From Apteryx mantelli (taxonomy: Eukaryota; Chordata; Aves; Apterygiformes; Apterygidae): a DNA stretch of 64,000 nt. The stretch covers positions 33,019,447 through 33,083,446 of the forward strand of contig NC_089984.1 of assembly GCF_036417845.1 (NCBI RefSeq), written 5' to 3'. Each line of letters opens with the position of its first letter. The first letter of the stretch is position 1. Positions 39,258 to 50,800 of this stretch are shown here, one piece after another. The notes under the pieces were generated by a model. It saw nothing but the letters and a program-made list of their open reading frames with translations, had not been told where the DNA came from and searched no databases. A program made the position numbers and the translations under genes.

Positions 39258-39280
39258 TTTTTTTTTTTTTTTTTTTTTTT
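39258..39280. repeat. Poly-T tract of 23 bases
   Basis: An uninterrupted run of 23 T ends at AAAC. Read on the minus strand it could be the A-tail of a retroposed copy lying to its right. I see no recognisable element body or target duplication there, so it is listed only as a homopolymer. Confidence 0.9.
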
Positions 39281-40439
39281 AAACTAGAGCTAAAGTAATT
39301 TGGCATGCATGTCCCCAGAGCTGCCTCCTAAACCACAGCTGCATGAGGAATTATCTAGCTCTTAGCTGAAGTAACTCCTTAAAAAAAAAAACATGTAGGT
39401 CATTAAAGTGCTAATAAAAAATGTTGATGAATCTCTGAGCAGTGCTCTGATTATCTCTCTGTGGGGAACGAAGAACTCATTAACATGAGCTCCATGCCAC
39501 TCCCTCCTCCTTTCTCGGAGTTTGGCATAAAGCAAGGAAACAAATGTTTGTGGTTTGGCCAAGTTTCTAATGAGTAGCTCGGCTAGGTCCACTGATTAGA
39601 CACATGGCTTTACAGAGGGTGAAAAGGCTGCAGCTCCAGGGAAAGCGGCAAAGTATTTCTGCGGAATCGGGTCCTCACAAAAGCAAATGCTTCACCTGTT
39701 ATGCAGATTTTTTGTTGTATTTAGCTGAACGCAGGAAGTGTATTGAGAAAGAGTTTCACTGACCCTGCGAACAGGGAGAAACAGAGTTAAGCCCAAAGAG
39801 AGTAAGAGAGCACCCACTTTGATCCTCCAAAAATGCGATGCTTTGGCAGCTTACTATGAGTTTGGTTTCGCTTGTCAAGGCTTTCTTTAAACACCGAGCT
39901 GCAGCCTGACCCAAAGGAACAGTCCTCACTATTATCTGCCCTCCCTCGCCTAGACGTTACCTCTCCTACACCAGCTCCGCAAAAGCAGGTTTTACGCCGT
40001 GGCACCCAGCCACCCCAGCAGCCCGCGGGCAGACAGCACAGGCAGAAGCATCTCCATCCACCGCGCCATCCACACGATCAGCAGCACGGAGACTTGCCTG
40101 ACAAGAAGAGGCCGAGGCCAGCGAGCCTTCAGCAGCCCCTGCCGTGATTTCAAAAGAAGGAACAAAACCTCCATAAGTGATGGAGAAAGTCTGTCCCATG
40201 CAGGAAAGTTTCTTCTTGATCCTGCTTGTAATCCATTTATGGCTTGAATCATGAAGATTTGTCATCTCCATAATCTTTTTAGGACTAAAGCAATTGTAAA
40301 GCTTATCCTTATGCCTAGGGGAAGAAAACTCACCCTACAATAAAGCACCAAAGGCATCTTTACACAACTGAAACTCTTCCGCTGGGATAAGTGACGGGTG
40401 CCTCTGAAATTCAGATTTGAAGGTGGGTAGTCAATGTCA

Positions 40440-40870
40440 CACAGCACTTTAGCACTCTCATCGGCCTCCTGAGACATCAAGTCTATCCCCAGCTATTGCA
40501 GACAATACATCATATAATGACTTTAATAAGCTTAATTTCAAAAGCAGTGAGATTTTCCGTTCCCAACGCCCCTGCTAAAAGGTTGTTCCAGAACCTAATT
40601 GCTCTAATGGTCAACAACCCTCCTCTAATTTCCAGCCAAAATTTGTAGGTGGCCATGCGTTCATGCCCAATTGCTCTTGTGTCAGCACTGTCCTCTGGCT
40701 AAACAGGCATCTGGGTCAGAGCATGGAATTTGAGATAAGCCCTGAACCACTGATTTCATTGCAATATCACCTCACTTTCATAAACACAATTAACTTTGTC
40801 TTTTCTTGGCTTTTTCAGGTTGAAAGTTTATCAAAACATGATACAGCTTTAATTTTCTTCTAAAGGAAAA
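40440..40870 (-). mobile_element. Ancient CR1 LINE 3' fragment
   Basis: The plus strand reads GTTGTTCCAGAACCTAATTG, CTCTAATGGTCAACAACCCT, TCTAATTTCCAGCCAAAATT, then GCTCTTGTGTCAGCACTGTC and CTCTGGCTAAACAGG. This is the reverse complement of an older CR1 lineage. To the left, CACAGCACTTTAGCACTCTC and CCCCAGCTATTGCAGACAAT fit the same element's 3' region. It is more diverged than the copy at 22.3 kb, so it is older. Limits are approximate. Confidence 0.75.
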
Positions 40871-41880
40871 TAAAGAAGAGGGGATAAATATGCAAGAAAA
40901 AGCACTACTAACCCCATGAGTGTTATACTGAATAAATATGCACAAGAAAGCCAATAACTTCCACCTTCATAGCACACTCCACATGGAGGTAGATGTGTGT
41001 AAACACACTCACCTGTATCCTTCCTGTGCCCAAGGTAAGCTTTAATTTCCCACAGCTATCAGCTGTCTTGTATTAAATAACAGGGCTGTACCACCTAACT
41101 CCATTATTATGGGCCAGAGCATATAGATTCCCATAGCACTGGTTCCTCGCAGCACTGGATATTATTTTGCAAAGTTAAAACATGTTATATACCCTCTCTC
41201 TATACAAATAAAGTACCTGCGCAAAAGCCATGGCTGGGAAGCTTGGTGCCTCATGCACTTCTTTCTCCTAGGACCTCTCCAGCTCCCGAAGGGCCTTGCT
41301 CAGCTTTTTAAGAGGGACCTGCCGCCCATCCCCTGACGTGGTGGCAGCAGGGCTGGAGCCTCTTGGGCGATGCCATGAGAAGGGAGCCCTGGGCTCATGC
41401 CGTCCGCAGCCTCCCCTCGCCCCAGCCCTGCTCACGCTTCCCCATGGTCAGAGTCCCTGAGGCAGGATGCAGGATTAAAAGGGTTTCACCCCTGACCCTA
41501 CAGAAAGCTTGTCGTGTGAGTAATTTTACACCTGTAAGCAATATTGCTGATTTCAAAGGGAACTTTTAAGTCTTTAAAGCATAATTTAGACAACTCTGAG
41601 TTTTAAAAATAATTACCTGTATAATTAAAATGTAGACTTTTTTGCACATAAAGGATATGTATCATCCAGCACTTCTGTAATTTCAAAAGGCCGGTGAGAA
41701 CTGCTCAGAAGCAAGCAAACAAGCCCTGAAACCAAGAAACCAGTAACTTCGGGTGGAGACCAGCACAGAGACGGTTTCAGCTCCGAAGCAGAACAGCTAC
41801 CGAGAGACATCGGCTGAGCAAGCTCTGCCACAGCAAGAACGAAAGGGCAGCTCTGGCAAAAACGAGATTTGCATTTGCGT
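40871..41880. other. Intergenic block just upstream of the ADD3-side CpG island
   Basis: This is ordinary mixed-composition DNA with no recognised exon or repeat. GC content rises from about 41.24 kb toward the island. Confidence 0.6.
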
Positions 41881-42653
41881 GCGCACACACCCTGCATCTT
41901 TCTTTCGGCGAGGGCAGCTCCTGCCCCCCCCCCCCGCCCCCCCGGACGATGCGGCTCCTTCCCCCGAGCAGCACGAGCCATCTGGAGCAGCCGTCTGCCG
42001 TCTTGCGGCCCCTCGCGCTCTTGAAACCCATCTCAAAGCCGCTCCTTCCCCCGCACGCGCATCCTCCTCTCACGCTTCTTTGGGGTTTTGGGGGGGGTTT
42101 TATCCCCCTTTTCTCACCTCTGCGGCGCAACGCCGCGGGCATGCTTTAAAAGATATACTTATCGGGCCCGAGCCCCCGGGGCAACGCGCCGCGGCGGGCA
42201 GCGGCGGTGAGCGCGCTGCGCTGCGCTGCCCGGCCCGGCCCGGCCCCGGCCCCGCGGGGGCGCCCCCGGCCTGTGGCGGCGGCGGGGAGGCGCCTGGCGG
42301 GGGGAGGCGGCGGCCGCGGCGCCGTGCGCGCTCGGCGATGGGCGCGAGCCCGCGGAGCAGAAGCGCGTGAGTCCCGCGGGGCCGGGCCGGGCCGGGGCGC
42401 TGCGGGCGGGCGGGCGGCAACAATGGAGGCGGCGGCGGGGAGACGCGGGCGGGGCGGGGCCGCGCCGGCCCCCGCCTCCGCCGCTGCGGAGCCGCCGCCT
42501 CCTGCCCGCCCGCCCGCTCGCCGCGGCACCGGGCGAGCGCAGCACGCGGCGGCGCCGCCCCCTCCGCGGTCGCGGTCCCGGCCGCAGCGGCTGCAAACTT
42601 GGCCGAGCGCTGGTGGGGGAGGGGCGGCGGCGGCGGCGGCGGCTCGGTGCGCG

Positions 42654-42672
42654 CTGCCACATAGTGAGCCGC
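42654..42672 (+). repeat. Promoter element copy 1 (CTGCCACATAGTG)
   Basis: CTGCCACATAGTGAGCCGC is one of two near-identical 19-mers, 66 bp apart, in the ADD3-side island. Its AT-containing core stands out in almost pure GC surroundings. The factor is not known to me. Confidence 0.6.
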
Positions 42673-42719
42673 GGCGGCGGGCGGGCGGGCGCGGGGAGGA
42701 GGAGCCCAGGTGTCCCTTC

Positions 42720-42738
42720 CTGCCACATAGTGCGCCGC
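42720..42738 (+). repeat. Promoter element copy 2 (CTGCCACATAGTG)
   Basis: CTGCCACATAGTGCGCCGC differs from copy 1 at one of 19 positions. The flanking sequence beyond the 19-mer is not duplicated, which argues against a simple recent tandem duplication. Confidence 0.6.
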
Positions 42739-42900
42739 CCCCGCCCGCCCCGCTCCCTCCCTCCGTCCCCGCCCGCCCGCGGAGGTGCCGCGGTGCCCGC
42801 GCTGCCGAGGCGGGAGCGGCGGCATGGACTGAGGCACAAAGCGCGCCGCCGGCCGAGGTAACGCCGCGCCCTCCCGCCGCGGGGCGGCCGTTTAACGGCC

Positions 42901-42930
42901 GGGGGGGACTGGGGGCGGGGGGGGCGCGGG
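42901..42930 (+). promoter_or_regulatory. G-quadruplex-prone run after the main donor
   Basis: Runs of seven, five, eight and three G separated by short spacers start about 44 bp downstream of the donor at 42857. G-clusters just inside the first intron are a known context for R-loops and promoter-proximal pausing. The function here is inference. Confidence 0.5.
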
Positions 42931-43206
42931 CCGCGGACGGTGCCGGGGGGCGGCGGGCGGCTCGTCTGAACTTCGCCGCAAAATGTCCGCTGGCGGCGGG
43001 GGGACGGCGGGGGCCGCCGGGGCCGCTCGGGAAGAGGAAGTTTGAAGCGGGGAGGGAGGCGGCTGGGTGCCGGCAGCGCGCCGAGCGCGACCGCTCCGCA
43101 TTCCTGCACGAACGGACCCAAAATGTCTGTGTGTGTCCCCCCCCCCCCGCTCCTCGCCAGCGCCGAGTCCGCAGGGCTCTAGCGCAGCGGTACCGGTACC
43201 GGTGCT

Positions 43207-43233
43207 GGGGCCGGGGCCGGGGCGGGGGCCGGG
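43207..43233 (+). repeat. GGGGCC-type G-quadruplex repeat
   Basis: Two GGGGCC units, a GGGGC unit and a GGGGGCC unit follow each other. Just left of it lies the 12-bp palindrome GGTACCGGTACC (43189-43200). Confidence 0.6.
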
Positions 43234-46200
43234 CGCCGCGCTCCGTGTGCGCGGCTCGGGGGAGCAGAGCCCGGCCCGGCTCGGTGCCTCCTTTCGGGGC
43301 CCCGCCACCGTCTCCGGCGGCTGCCAACAGCCCCTGTTGCTCTTCCCGGCGCACCTGCATCGGCGGCGAGGAAGACCGGGGGATGCCCCACGGCGGTCGC
43401 GCTCGGAGCTGCGAGTTTTTTGTCGTTTTGCTCACATGCTTTCCAAAAAAAAAAAAAGAAAAAAAGCCATGAGCAGCGGGGGTTTTTCTTTCCCCTTCCC
43501 GACGAGGCTGAGCGACGTGGTGCAGGTTCAGGCGTACTTGCTCTCGCTGGTGTGGCCACCGCGGGGCTGGCGGGGACCTTCGCCGCAGGTATGCGCGAGC
43601 CTCCCAGGCAGGGGATGCTACAGTGCTGCCCTTCGCCTCTTCTTGCTCTGCTGCTGGCCTGAGAAGAACAGGGCTTTTAATAACGTGCCTCTCTTTAGGG
43701 GCTCTATTAATCGAATGAAATCTTGGAAGCGATTATTATAATTATGGTCTGGCTTTGGTCCACTGCGAGACTCAAGAGTCCAAATGAGTCTCAGAAAACT
43801 TCTTAAAATTTACGTTCTATGCAGGAACTAGGCTTTCTGAATATTTAATCATGTACAGCTCCTCCTTTGCTATTTATAATGGTGTACTGAGCTTAAGAAT
43901 ACCATTTCAAAGTACAGGCACGTACATTCTCATCACTGCAATATTTGCATGTCTGCCAGGATTGTACCTAGTGATGTGACTAACATCTGTCGTGTATGGT
44001 TCATTTTCTCACTCTTCCTCTTCTCAGGGGATTAATTGTGGCCATCGAGTGCAGTGTTTTCTTAGCAGTTTGGAATTTTTTTTATTATGTGGTGTTATGT
44101 GTTCATATAGGCAAAGACAAAATTCAAGGTTTGTGCCTTGCACTTTAGGATCCATTAATGAGGATTATAATAGACCTTTGGGATTTTGTTCCCCAGTTTC
44201 AGTCTCACCCTCAAGAAAACTTTCTTCTCACTTTAGAAAGTTTATTTATGAATGCAAAGTGGATTTATAAATTAGTCTTCATCCTGGACTTCAGGGCGCT
44301 CTGGCAGATAAACAGTGTCTGCATTACTAAATGACTTGATTTTAGCGGTGAGGCCCTGAACTGGCTTTGTGTAACGAGTGTAGAGCATGCTTTAAAAACA
44401 AAGAACTCCATAGCCATTTGTGGAGGTGGTCAGTTCTTTTTACCTTTGCTTTAAAACATTTGGGTTTCTTGCTTTTGATTCTGTCTTCTCAGCACCATTA
44501 TGTTACGGGTGGATTATGCCTGAACCAGCTATTTTTCATCCACATTAAGGGTAGTGAGATGATAATAAGCAGAGGAAGAATGTGTAGAATTATGCCTCCC
44601 CTGTGTGGTGCTACTACATGCAGCAATAAGTTCTAAAACAAATGGTTAAAGTTAATGGTGATGAGTTACTGGGACAAAAAATAATTGGCTGAATGACTTA
44701 CTGCGCAGGATAAGTCGTTGCCTAAATCAGTTTTGGTATCAGAGGAATGAGACTGATAAATATGACATTAGTCTTTTAAAAAGGGCCTTGGCATGATCAG
44801 GGAAACTTCAGGTTGTCCAGTCTGACTCCTGTTCCAGCTGGCAGCAACCGTAATAAAGAATAAGTGCGGCAGGTATATGGCCGAATAGGATATTCTAGGA
44901 AAGGGTGGTTGTGGCTTTTGTGGAGGGAGATGGTGCTTTGCAGACCTGCTGGGGGAATTTTGCACATGGTTCCTCTGGCAGCAGATCTGCTTTGAAAGGT
45001 TCCCTCCGTCCCCCTCTCACTCACTTTTGCCTCTGTGCCGTAGTTTAATGGCACTTCCATGGTACCAAAGGGCTCTTTGTAGAGCTATTGTGTAAGCCCA
45101 GTTATTTACATTATTTGGCTGAAAAGGGCATTTAATAACTTCATTTGAGACTTCTCTAGTGATATCCAGTACTTCATGAAGAACGCAAGTATGAACTCTG
45201 GGAGTGCAGCGGGTTCTTGGGTCATTATAGCAAGAGTTGGTTAATGCTATGTTGAGTAAGGATGGCATGGTCTCTTCAATGCAGTAAAATGATAATTCTG
45301 TCTTTTATGTGTGTGCGTGCTGATTAATAGCATGTACCAGTTTTAGCTTCCGAAGTTTTCATGTTACCATGTTTTAGAAGATTTCACATTTTTTGGAGGA
45401 AATTATTACTTAGTTGCATTTAGTTTTCAGTGGGAGAATGCAAAACCCAAAGTTAGGAGGAAGGAGCGGGCTATTTAGGGACTAAGTTTTTAGCGATTAA
45501 GGTTGGTGCACCATGATGATGATTAAGCATGTCCTTAATTCTTGACCAATAAATAGGGCACTGCTATGCCTTAGGGTGTCTTGAGATTTAATGGCATCAT
45601 GGTGAAGTCAGTCATTAGCCTTGTCTCTTGCCTGAGGATTGAGGCAGCCAGCTAGTTTTTATTTAAGAAAATGATGATTTTTAGGATGGTCTGCAGTTAG
45701 ACTGTTCACTCTGTAATCATCTCACCTGAGGAGGAGGTCCAGTTTGCACGTTTCACACCAGCGACTATTCGCATTGGCTGCAGAGAGGAGGTGGATGTGG
45801 TGGGCTGGTTGAATCTGGCTGTCTCACCGTCACAGTCAACAAGATACGCTTGAGCTCCTTTACCAGCTCTCTACTGTTTTGTAAATGCATATAGTTTGTT
45901 AGATATGGCTGCATGTGTTGTCTGAATGAAAAGAGCCGAATTCAGTTTAATTGCTGGAAGTTTCTCTGCTGAATGAGGTGGTAGAGGTGACACTGGATGC
46001 AGAGGTGCTGCTTTCTTTCACCACGGCGTGTTACAGGCCAAATGGCCTGGTGCAAGACACTGTTTGCCTTGAAAAGCATCAGAACTTAAAATGTAAGATA
46101 ACAAAGGTGAGAAATATTTTAAGACTGACAAATGTTAGTTTGTTTCCTTTTGTAACTGGAATGTCTTACAGATCAAAAACAGAAGAGACAGAAAGCCACT

Positions 46201-47664
46201 AGCTTTCTCCCATGTTAAAATTATTGTTGCTAGTTAAAACAAACTTCCTTCCCAAATGGCTACATGGTTGGATGGTGTTAGAATGATAACTCTCCTAAAA
46301 ATAATTTTAATTTGGGAAAATAATTTGTGTGACCTTGAGCAGATGTGTAAAATTGCCTTTACTAGTCTTTGAACTGGAGGGAAAAAAAATCACTTTTAAA
46401 AACTGTCCTGTAACATCAGTGGCCATAGCAACCCCTGGCTATTACTTCTCTTGTAAATCATTTTTGCAACATCATAGTGCTGCTCTTTCAAAACTCAAGT
46501 AGGTCCTTGCTTTGGTATTGACTTAGAATGTGATATATATTATTAAATAACATTACTTCCTGTTACATCACAGAGTTTTCTTCAAGTTACGTTTTGAAAT
46601 GTTGTTTGCCTTATTAGACGAGGAGATGGTGGTACGACTTCTGTTGTGTTTCTTGGGGGTAGCGTCTTTTCTGTAGCTCTTTTTTTTTCTTTTTTTGGCA
46701 CATGGTGATGAATAAAAGCTACTTGACCCTTAGGGAACAAGCAGTAATTTATTCATTGTGTGTTAATGTTAGAGTAAACTCAACGGCAAACTGATCCACT
46801 TCCTATATTAACTTTCAGACAATTGGCATATGAGGAAACACTTTTGTTGCTCTTCCATGTTCAAGATAATACAAGTCATTGTACATTACATAACCGCAGA
46901 AGAGGATTTGAAGTATGTCTTCTAAAGATATCATAGCAAATACCTGTGCTGGGTTTTTTGTTGTTGTTGTTTTTTTGGGGTGTTTTTTTTTTTGTCTAGA
47001 TCGTTAGTTAAGACAAAGCAAGTTAACTCCATTATTAGATTTTGTTGAGCTATGAAAGTGCCTTTAACTATGGCATGGTTTTAATCTACACTAAAGTGTT
47101 TATTTGTCACTTAAAATCATTAATAAACTGGAAAATATTTTCTATTAAAATGTTAAGGCTTTCTTAGGATTAACTGAAAGGCTTTGAAAGGCTTTGAAAA
47201 CTTCAAGCCTTAGTTTGAGGGTGATGTTTCTTCTTTTCCTCCTGGATCTTCAGTTTGATGTCTGTCACTTAGGTAACTATTCAGTCAGGACTCGTGGAGC
47301 ATATTAAATGTAATAATGACATTCAAATGATAGTAATGTAAATTCTTACTAATTAACCTTAATCAGGTAGTATGAAGTGTGATTTAAGGAAATATTATAA
47401 TAGTTTCATTCATCGTTCCAGTCTTCTAAACTGTTCTGGTCTTGGCTAGGAAGAAAGTCTTTTCTTGACTTGTATCTAATGTGTCATGTGTAAAAATCTT
47501 CGTGCCATCCAAGCAGCAGGTAGTTTTCATATAAGTCAGCAAGTTGAGGTGAAGACCAGTCAGCTGGCTAACCAGCATGAGAGCTACAGGTTGCTTTGTA
47601 GCTTTTTACTTTGTTTTTTATTGGCTTATGGTAGCTAACAACTGGTAAAATCCCTTTTCTCTAG

Positions 47665-47863
47665 TGAAATCAGTGCCTCATGAAGTTCTTTTCCAACTGA
47701 AATACATAGTGATCTTGCACGTGGAAGAATTGAATTTGTGTGACATTGCCCCTGTCTACCTCTCTTATTGTCGGTGTGCTCCCCTGAAGGAATCTGCAGA
47801 TGGTGTTGGTGTTAATAACAGCCAACGGTTCAACCAAATGATGAACTATCTGCGCTGGCCAAA
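47665..47863 (+). other. Exon-like segment of unknown nature
   Basis: Seen: 199 bp flanked by a good acceptor (CCCTTTTCTCTAG) and a good donor (CCAAA|GTAAGAG), with one frame open throughout (KSVPHEVLFQLKYIVILHVE at its start, FNQMMNYLRWPK at its end). It is GC-richer than its surroundings. The minus strand is also open over most of it. I recognise no protein family. It could be an alternative 5'UTR exon, part of an old repeat, or chance. Confidence 0.3.
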
Positions 47864-50800
47864 GTAAGAGGATTCTGTTGAATCACTCTGAAAATTTGCC
47901 CTTATCTTTGTCTGTATGTGCAATAACTGGTCTCAATCCGTCAGATTTTTCATTCTCAATTGCATATATTGTATTAATTTTTTTGTAGAAGTTAAGCATG
48001 TCATCCAGCATAACATCCATATCTATGCATATCATCCAGAGCCATTACACTAAATATGACATAGTTTAGAGGCTAACTGGAACTGCACCTTCATGTGTTT
48101 GCAGATGTATAGAAAATGTCAGTTCAGGAAGCAAGGTGCTTACCACCCGAGGAAGGTTTCCTGTGCATGTCCTTCTGGAAGGTAAATAGTGCATGATAGA
48201 GAGGCTTACTTACTGGATAAAGCTTGCTTTACTTCTTCGTATGGGGAAGAACAAGACAGGAAAAGTATAATAAGAAGTAGTGTTGGGGTTTTTTTTCCAA
48301 ATATGGAATGTGCAGGTTTTTGGTGAAGAAGTTTTTTAAGGGCTGTGGAGGGCTTTGATGGATCTCTGTGGAAGCAATTTGGTACTGAAGTTATCTGTAT
48401 GATTCAAGTATACATTTCATTAATCTAGAAATGACTTAAATTGGCTGAGTTCTGGGGGATTGCTGGTATTATGTATGTTGTTTCACATAATCCAGTATCC
48501 CAGCATTTCCTTGGCAATCTGTATGGAAGTGTGTATGCTTTGGAGCTTTCATGTGCTTACGGTGTCTTCCTCTCATTGCAGTAGCAGTCACAGCTGCCCG
48601 ATCTCTGCTCTAGCTCTTCTCCAACAGCCTCTGAGCAGTGGACAACCACTGGAGGGAGACTTTTCAGTATTTGGGTATTGTGTGGTGGCCAAACAACTGT
48701 TCTGATCTCTAAGAAACACTGTGGCAGGTTGGATGAAGACACTTTGCAGGCCTTACCAGACCACACGTTGATATCTCAGCCTTTCTAAAAGGGTCTGGTT
48801 CAGCAGCTTAGTTCATGAGCCAACTGAACTGTTTCACCCACATTTTAATCATTATGAATTTATATACAACCCCCCCCACAAACCTTTGTATTTAAAAAGA
48901 ACAGCAGTTAGGCCACAAACTCAAGTATTCAAAAGCTAGGTAATGCTTTCCAAAAACAATGCCCTGTATTTAAAAATTCATATTGAACTGTAACATGGAG
49001 GAGTATATTTATGACCACTCACGGCAGGAAGAGTAAAAGTGTTTTTGCTCAGATCAAGTGTAGCAGACGCTTCACATAGGCAACCTTCAACCTAACATCT
49101 GAAAAAAAATTATGTGAAACTGAAAATGGGATCTTAAGATGGAAACTGCACAATACTAGGCAGTGTGTCCAGCTCTGTCTAGAACCAAATAAAATGACAC
49201 AAAAGAAGTGTAGCAAATGTATTTGTTTTTCCTGAATTAAATACAGACCACTTTCAAGAGTGCTTTTGAACTGTATAATTTCTTTGGGCTCTTGGACATT
49301 GATAAAACAGGAGTTTTTGTTTTAATGAGGTATGACCTGAGCCAGTTAGTTGTCCTGGCAGTTTATTTTAAGATACTAATTATTGCTACACACCAGACAA
49401 CCTGCTGTATTTCCTCAGCATCTTTAAAAACCTAAAACACTGAACCAAAGAACTTAATTCTTAGAGCATTCAAACTTTATTTTGAGATTGTGCCATATAA
49501 TACCCTGTAGAGGGTAAGATAAACATTCTCTTATGGTTGTTTTCAGCTGTATTATCTGCCATTTTTATGACACTGCTGAAATTTAGGGTGCAAGAAGCTG
49601 CTTATATATAAAGTTAACAGCTGGAACTCCCATGTTAACTGAATACAACAATTAGCCCATGTGATGTAATATTGCTGCTGTAACAAGTGAATAACTAGTC
49701 GGGTAGATGTTTCTGTTATCATGATTAAGCAAAATTTTGATAGTGCCCACATGCCCGTTATGTTTCAGATCTTGGTTACATGAGGTATTGCACTATATAC
49801 CCAGCTGGGGAATAATGGTCTTCGTAATGTTAACAGTTAATCCGTGGAATTTTTGACTTTCATATGGCAGCTCCCTTTAAATGCATATTTGTCTAAAATA
49901 AATATGCTCAGGTAAAACTCTTAGTGATGCCGATATTTTTTTCTTCTTCTTTGTCCTGACCTTCAGGATAGAAGACAAAAAGCTAAGATGTTCATTGCCT
50001 TCAGTTCACTAATTCTTCACAGTTACTAATGGAAGCTGTCTTTTAGGGCAAACTGATATGTTTTCAGGCCAGAGGTTGTGTGATTTACTCATTCCTAAAA
50101 TGTTTGAAGTTATGAAAGATTCTGTGTGTACATTTGTTTTTCTCCTTCCCATCGATGGCCATACTACTGAATACAAATGAGATTTCTTATTGACTTGCTG
50201 ATTGTTATGGATTGAATAATCAGAGTTATTTGTCTTTGACGCATAGCTGACTTAGCATTTAAAAGACACGTGCGTGTTCTGTGTTAAATAGCTTAGAGTC
50301 TGAAATGACAGAGTTGAAATGCTTGGCAGAGATCTCTAAATGTATTATTTGGAACAAAGAATTCCATCTTTAAGATGAAATGTCCAAAGTTGATCATTTG
50401 GTAAAACGTTTGTAACTATTTTCATTACAAAGATTTAATCCCGTGCAGCTGAGGAAGAAAAATAAAGTCCAGTTGTGTTATATCCTTTAATGATGGCCAG
50501 TACTATATTTTGTAAAACAAAGGATGCCTGTAATCAGCAAAGTCCGTTTTATAGGGTTGGGTTTTTTCCCCTTTCAACCCAATCAAAATCATGGGTCAAA
50601 TATTAAGCTAAAAATAAGAAATGGGCAGAACAATTGTCGAATACATTGACATTTGTGGGTTTTTATAATCTAACTAGATTTATTTTGCTTGGTTCCAGAT
50701 CACATGGTGGGGAGTTACCTTGTAGTAATAATAATAATTAGAAAAAAACAACAACAGTGGTCTGGCAGTTGGATTCTGCCCTCCCCCTTTTTTCTTCCCT

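Larger units (their letters stand above)
22601..40439. other. Central intergenic block between XPNPEP1 and the ADD3-side island
   Basis: No coding exon was recognised in about 17.8 kb. It contains a MIR-type SINE, X-box-like motifs at 26.52, 30.40 and 30.50 kb, an AGACAG/CTGTCT palindrome at 25.9 kb in AT-rich DNA, a short inverted repeat at 32.7 kb, and a poly-T tract. A GC-richer patch lies at 26.4-26.6 kb. Unannotated lncRNAs or enhancers could be present, and nothing here proves or excludes them. Confidence 0.6.
42150..42857 (+). other. ADD3: Putative non-coding first exon(s) of ADD3
   Basis: Three plus-strand donors can end a first exon: AAGCGC|GTGAGTCC at 42366, GCCGAG|GTAACG at 42857, and CCGCAG|GTATGC at 43588. 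Alternative non-coding first exons are known for ADD3. The 5' limit given is only where the densest GC begins. Long open frames cross the block on both strands, but they are low-complexity Ala/Pro/Arg/Gly text typical of GC-rich DNA, so I do not call protein here. Confidence 0.45.
41924..43148. repeat. Two poly-C tracts bounding the island core
   Basis: The tracts are C12-G-C7 at 41924-41943 and C12 at 43137-43148, the latter preceded by a short TG run. On the minus strand they are G-runs able to form G-quadruplexes. They are also places where sequencing length errors are likely. Confidence 0.7.
41880..43600 (+). promoter_or_regulatory. ADD3: CpG-island promoter, probably of ADD3
   Basis: Seen: an extremely GC-rich, CpG-dense block about 1.7 kb long with poly-C runs, G-quadruplex-prone runs and several plus-strand splice donors. 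Known: in other vertebrates XPNPEP1 is followed head-to-head by ADD3, whose first exons are non-coding. Inferred: this is the ADD3 promoter. Core elements could include many GC boxes; a TTTAAAAGATATA stretch near 42.145 kb is the only TATA-like text. No coding exon of ADD3 is present to confirm the name. Confidence 0.65.

Noticed and set aside
39258-39306. Poly-T as the A-tail of a minus-strand processed pseudogene
   Set aside because: The sequence to its right shows no recognisable coding body and no target-site duplication.
42100-43741. Long open frames (up to about 430 codons) on both strands across the ADD3-side island
   Set aside because: They are Ala/Pro/Arg/Gly low-complexity text, overlap in several frames and both strands, and are what GC-rich, stop-poor DNA gives by chance.
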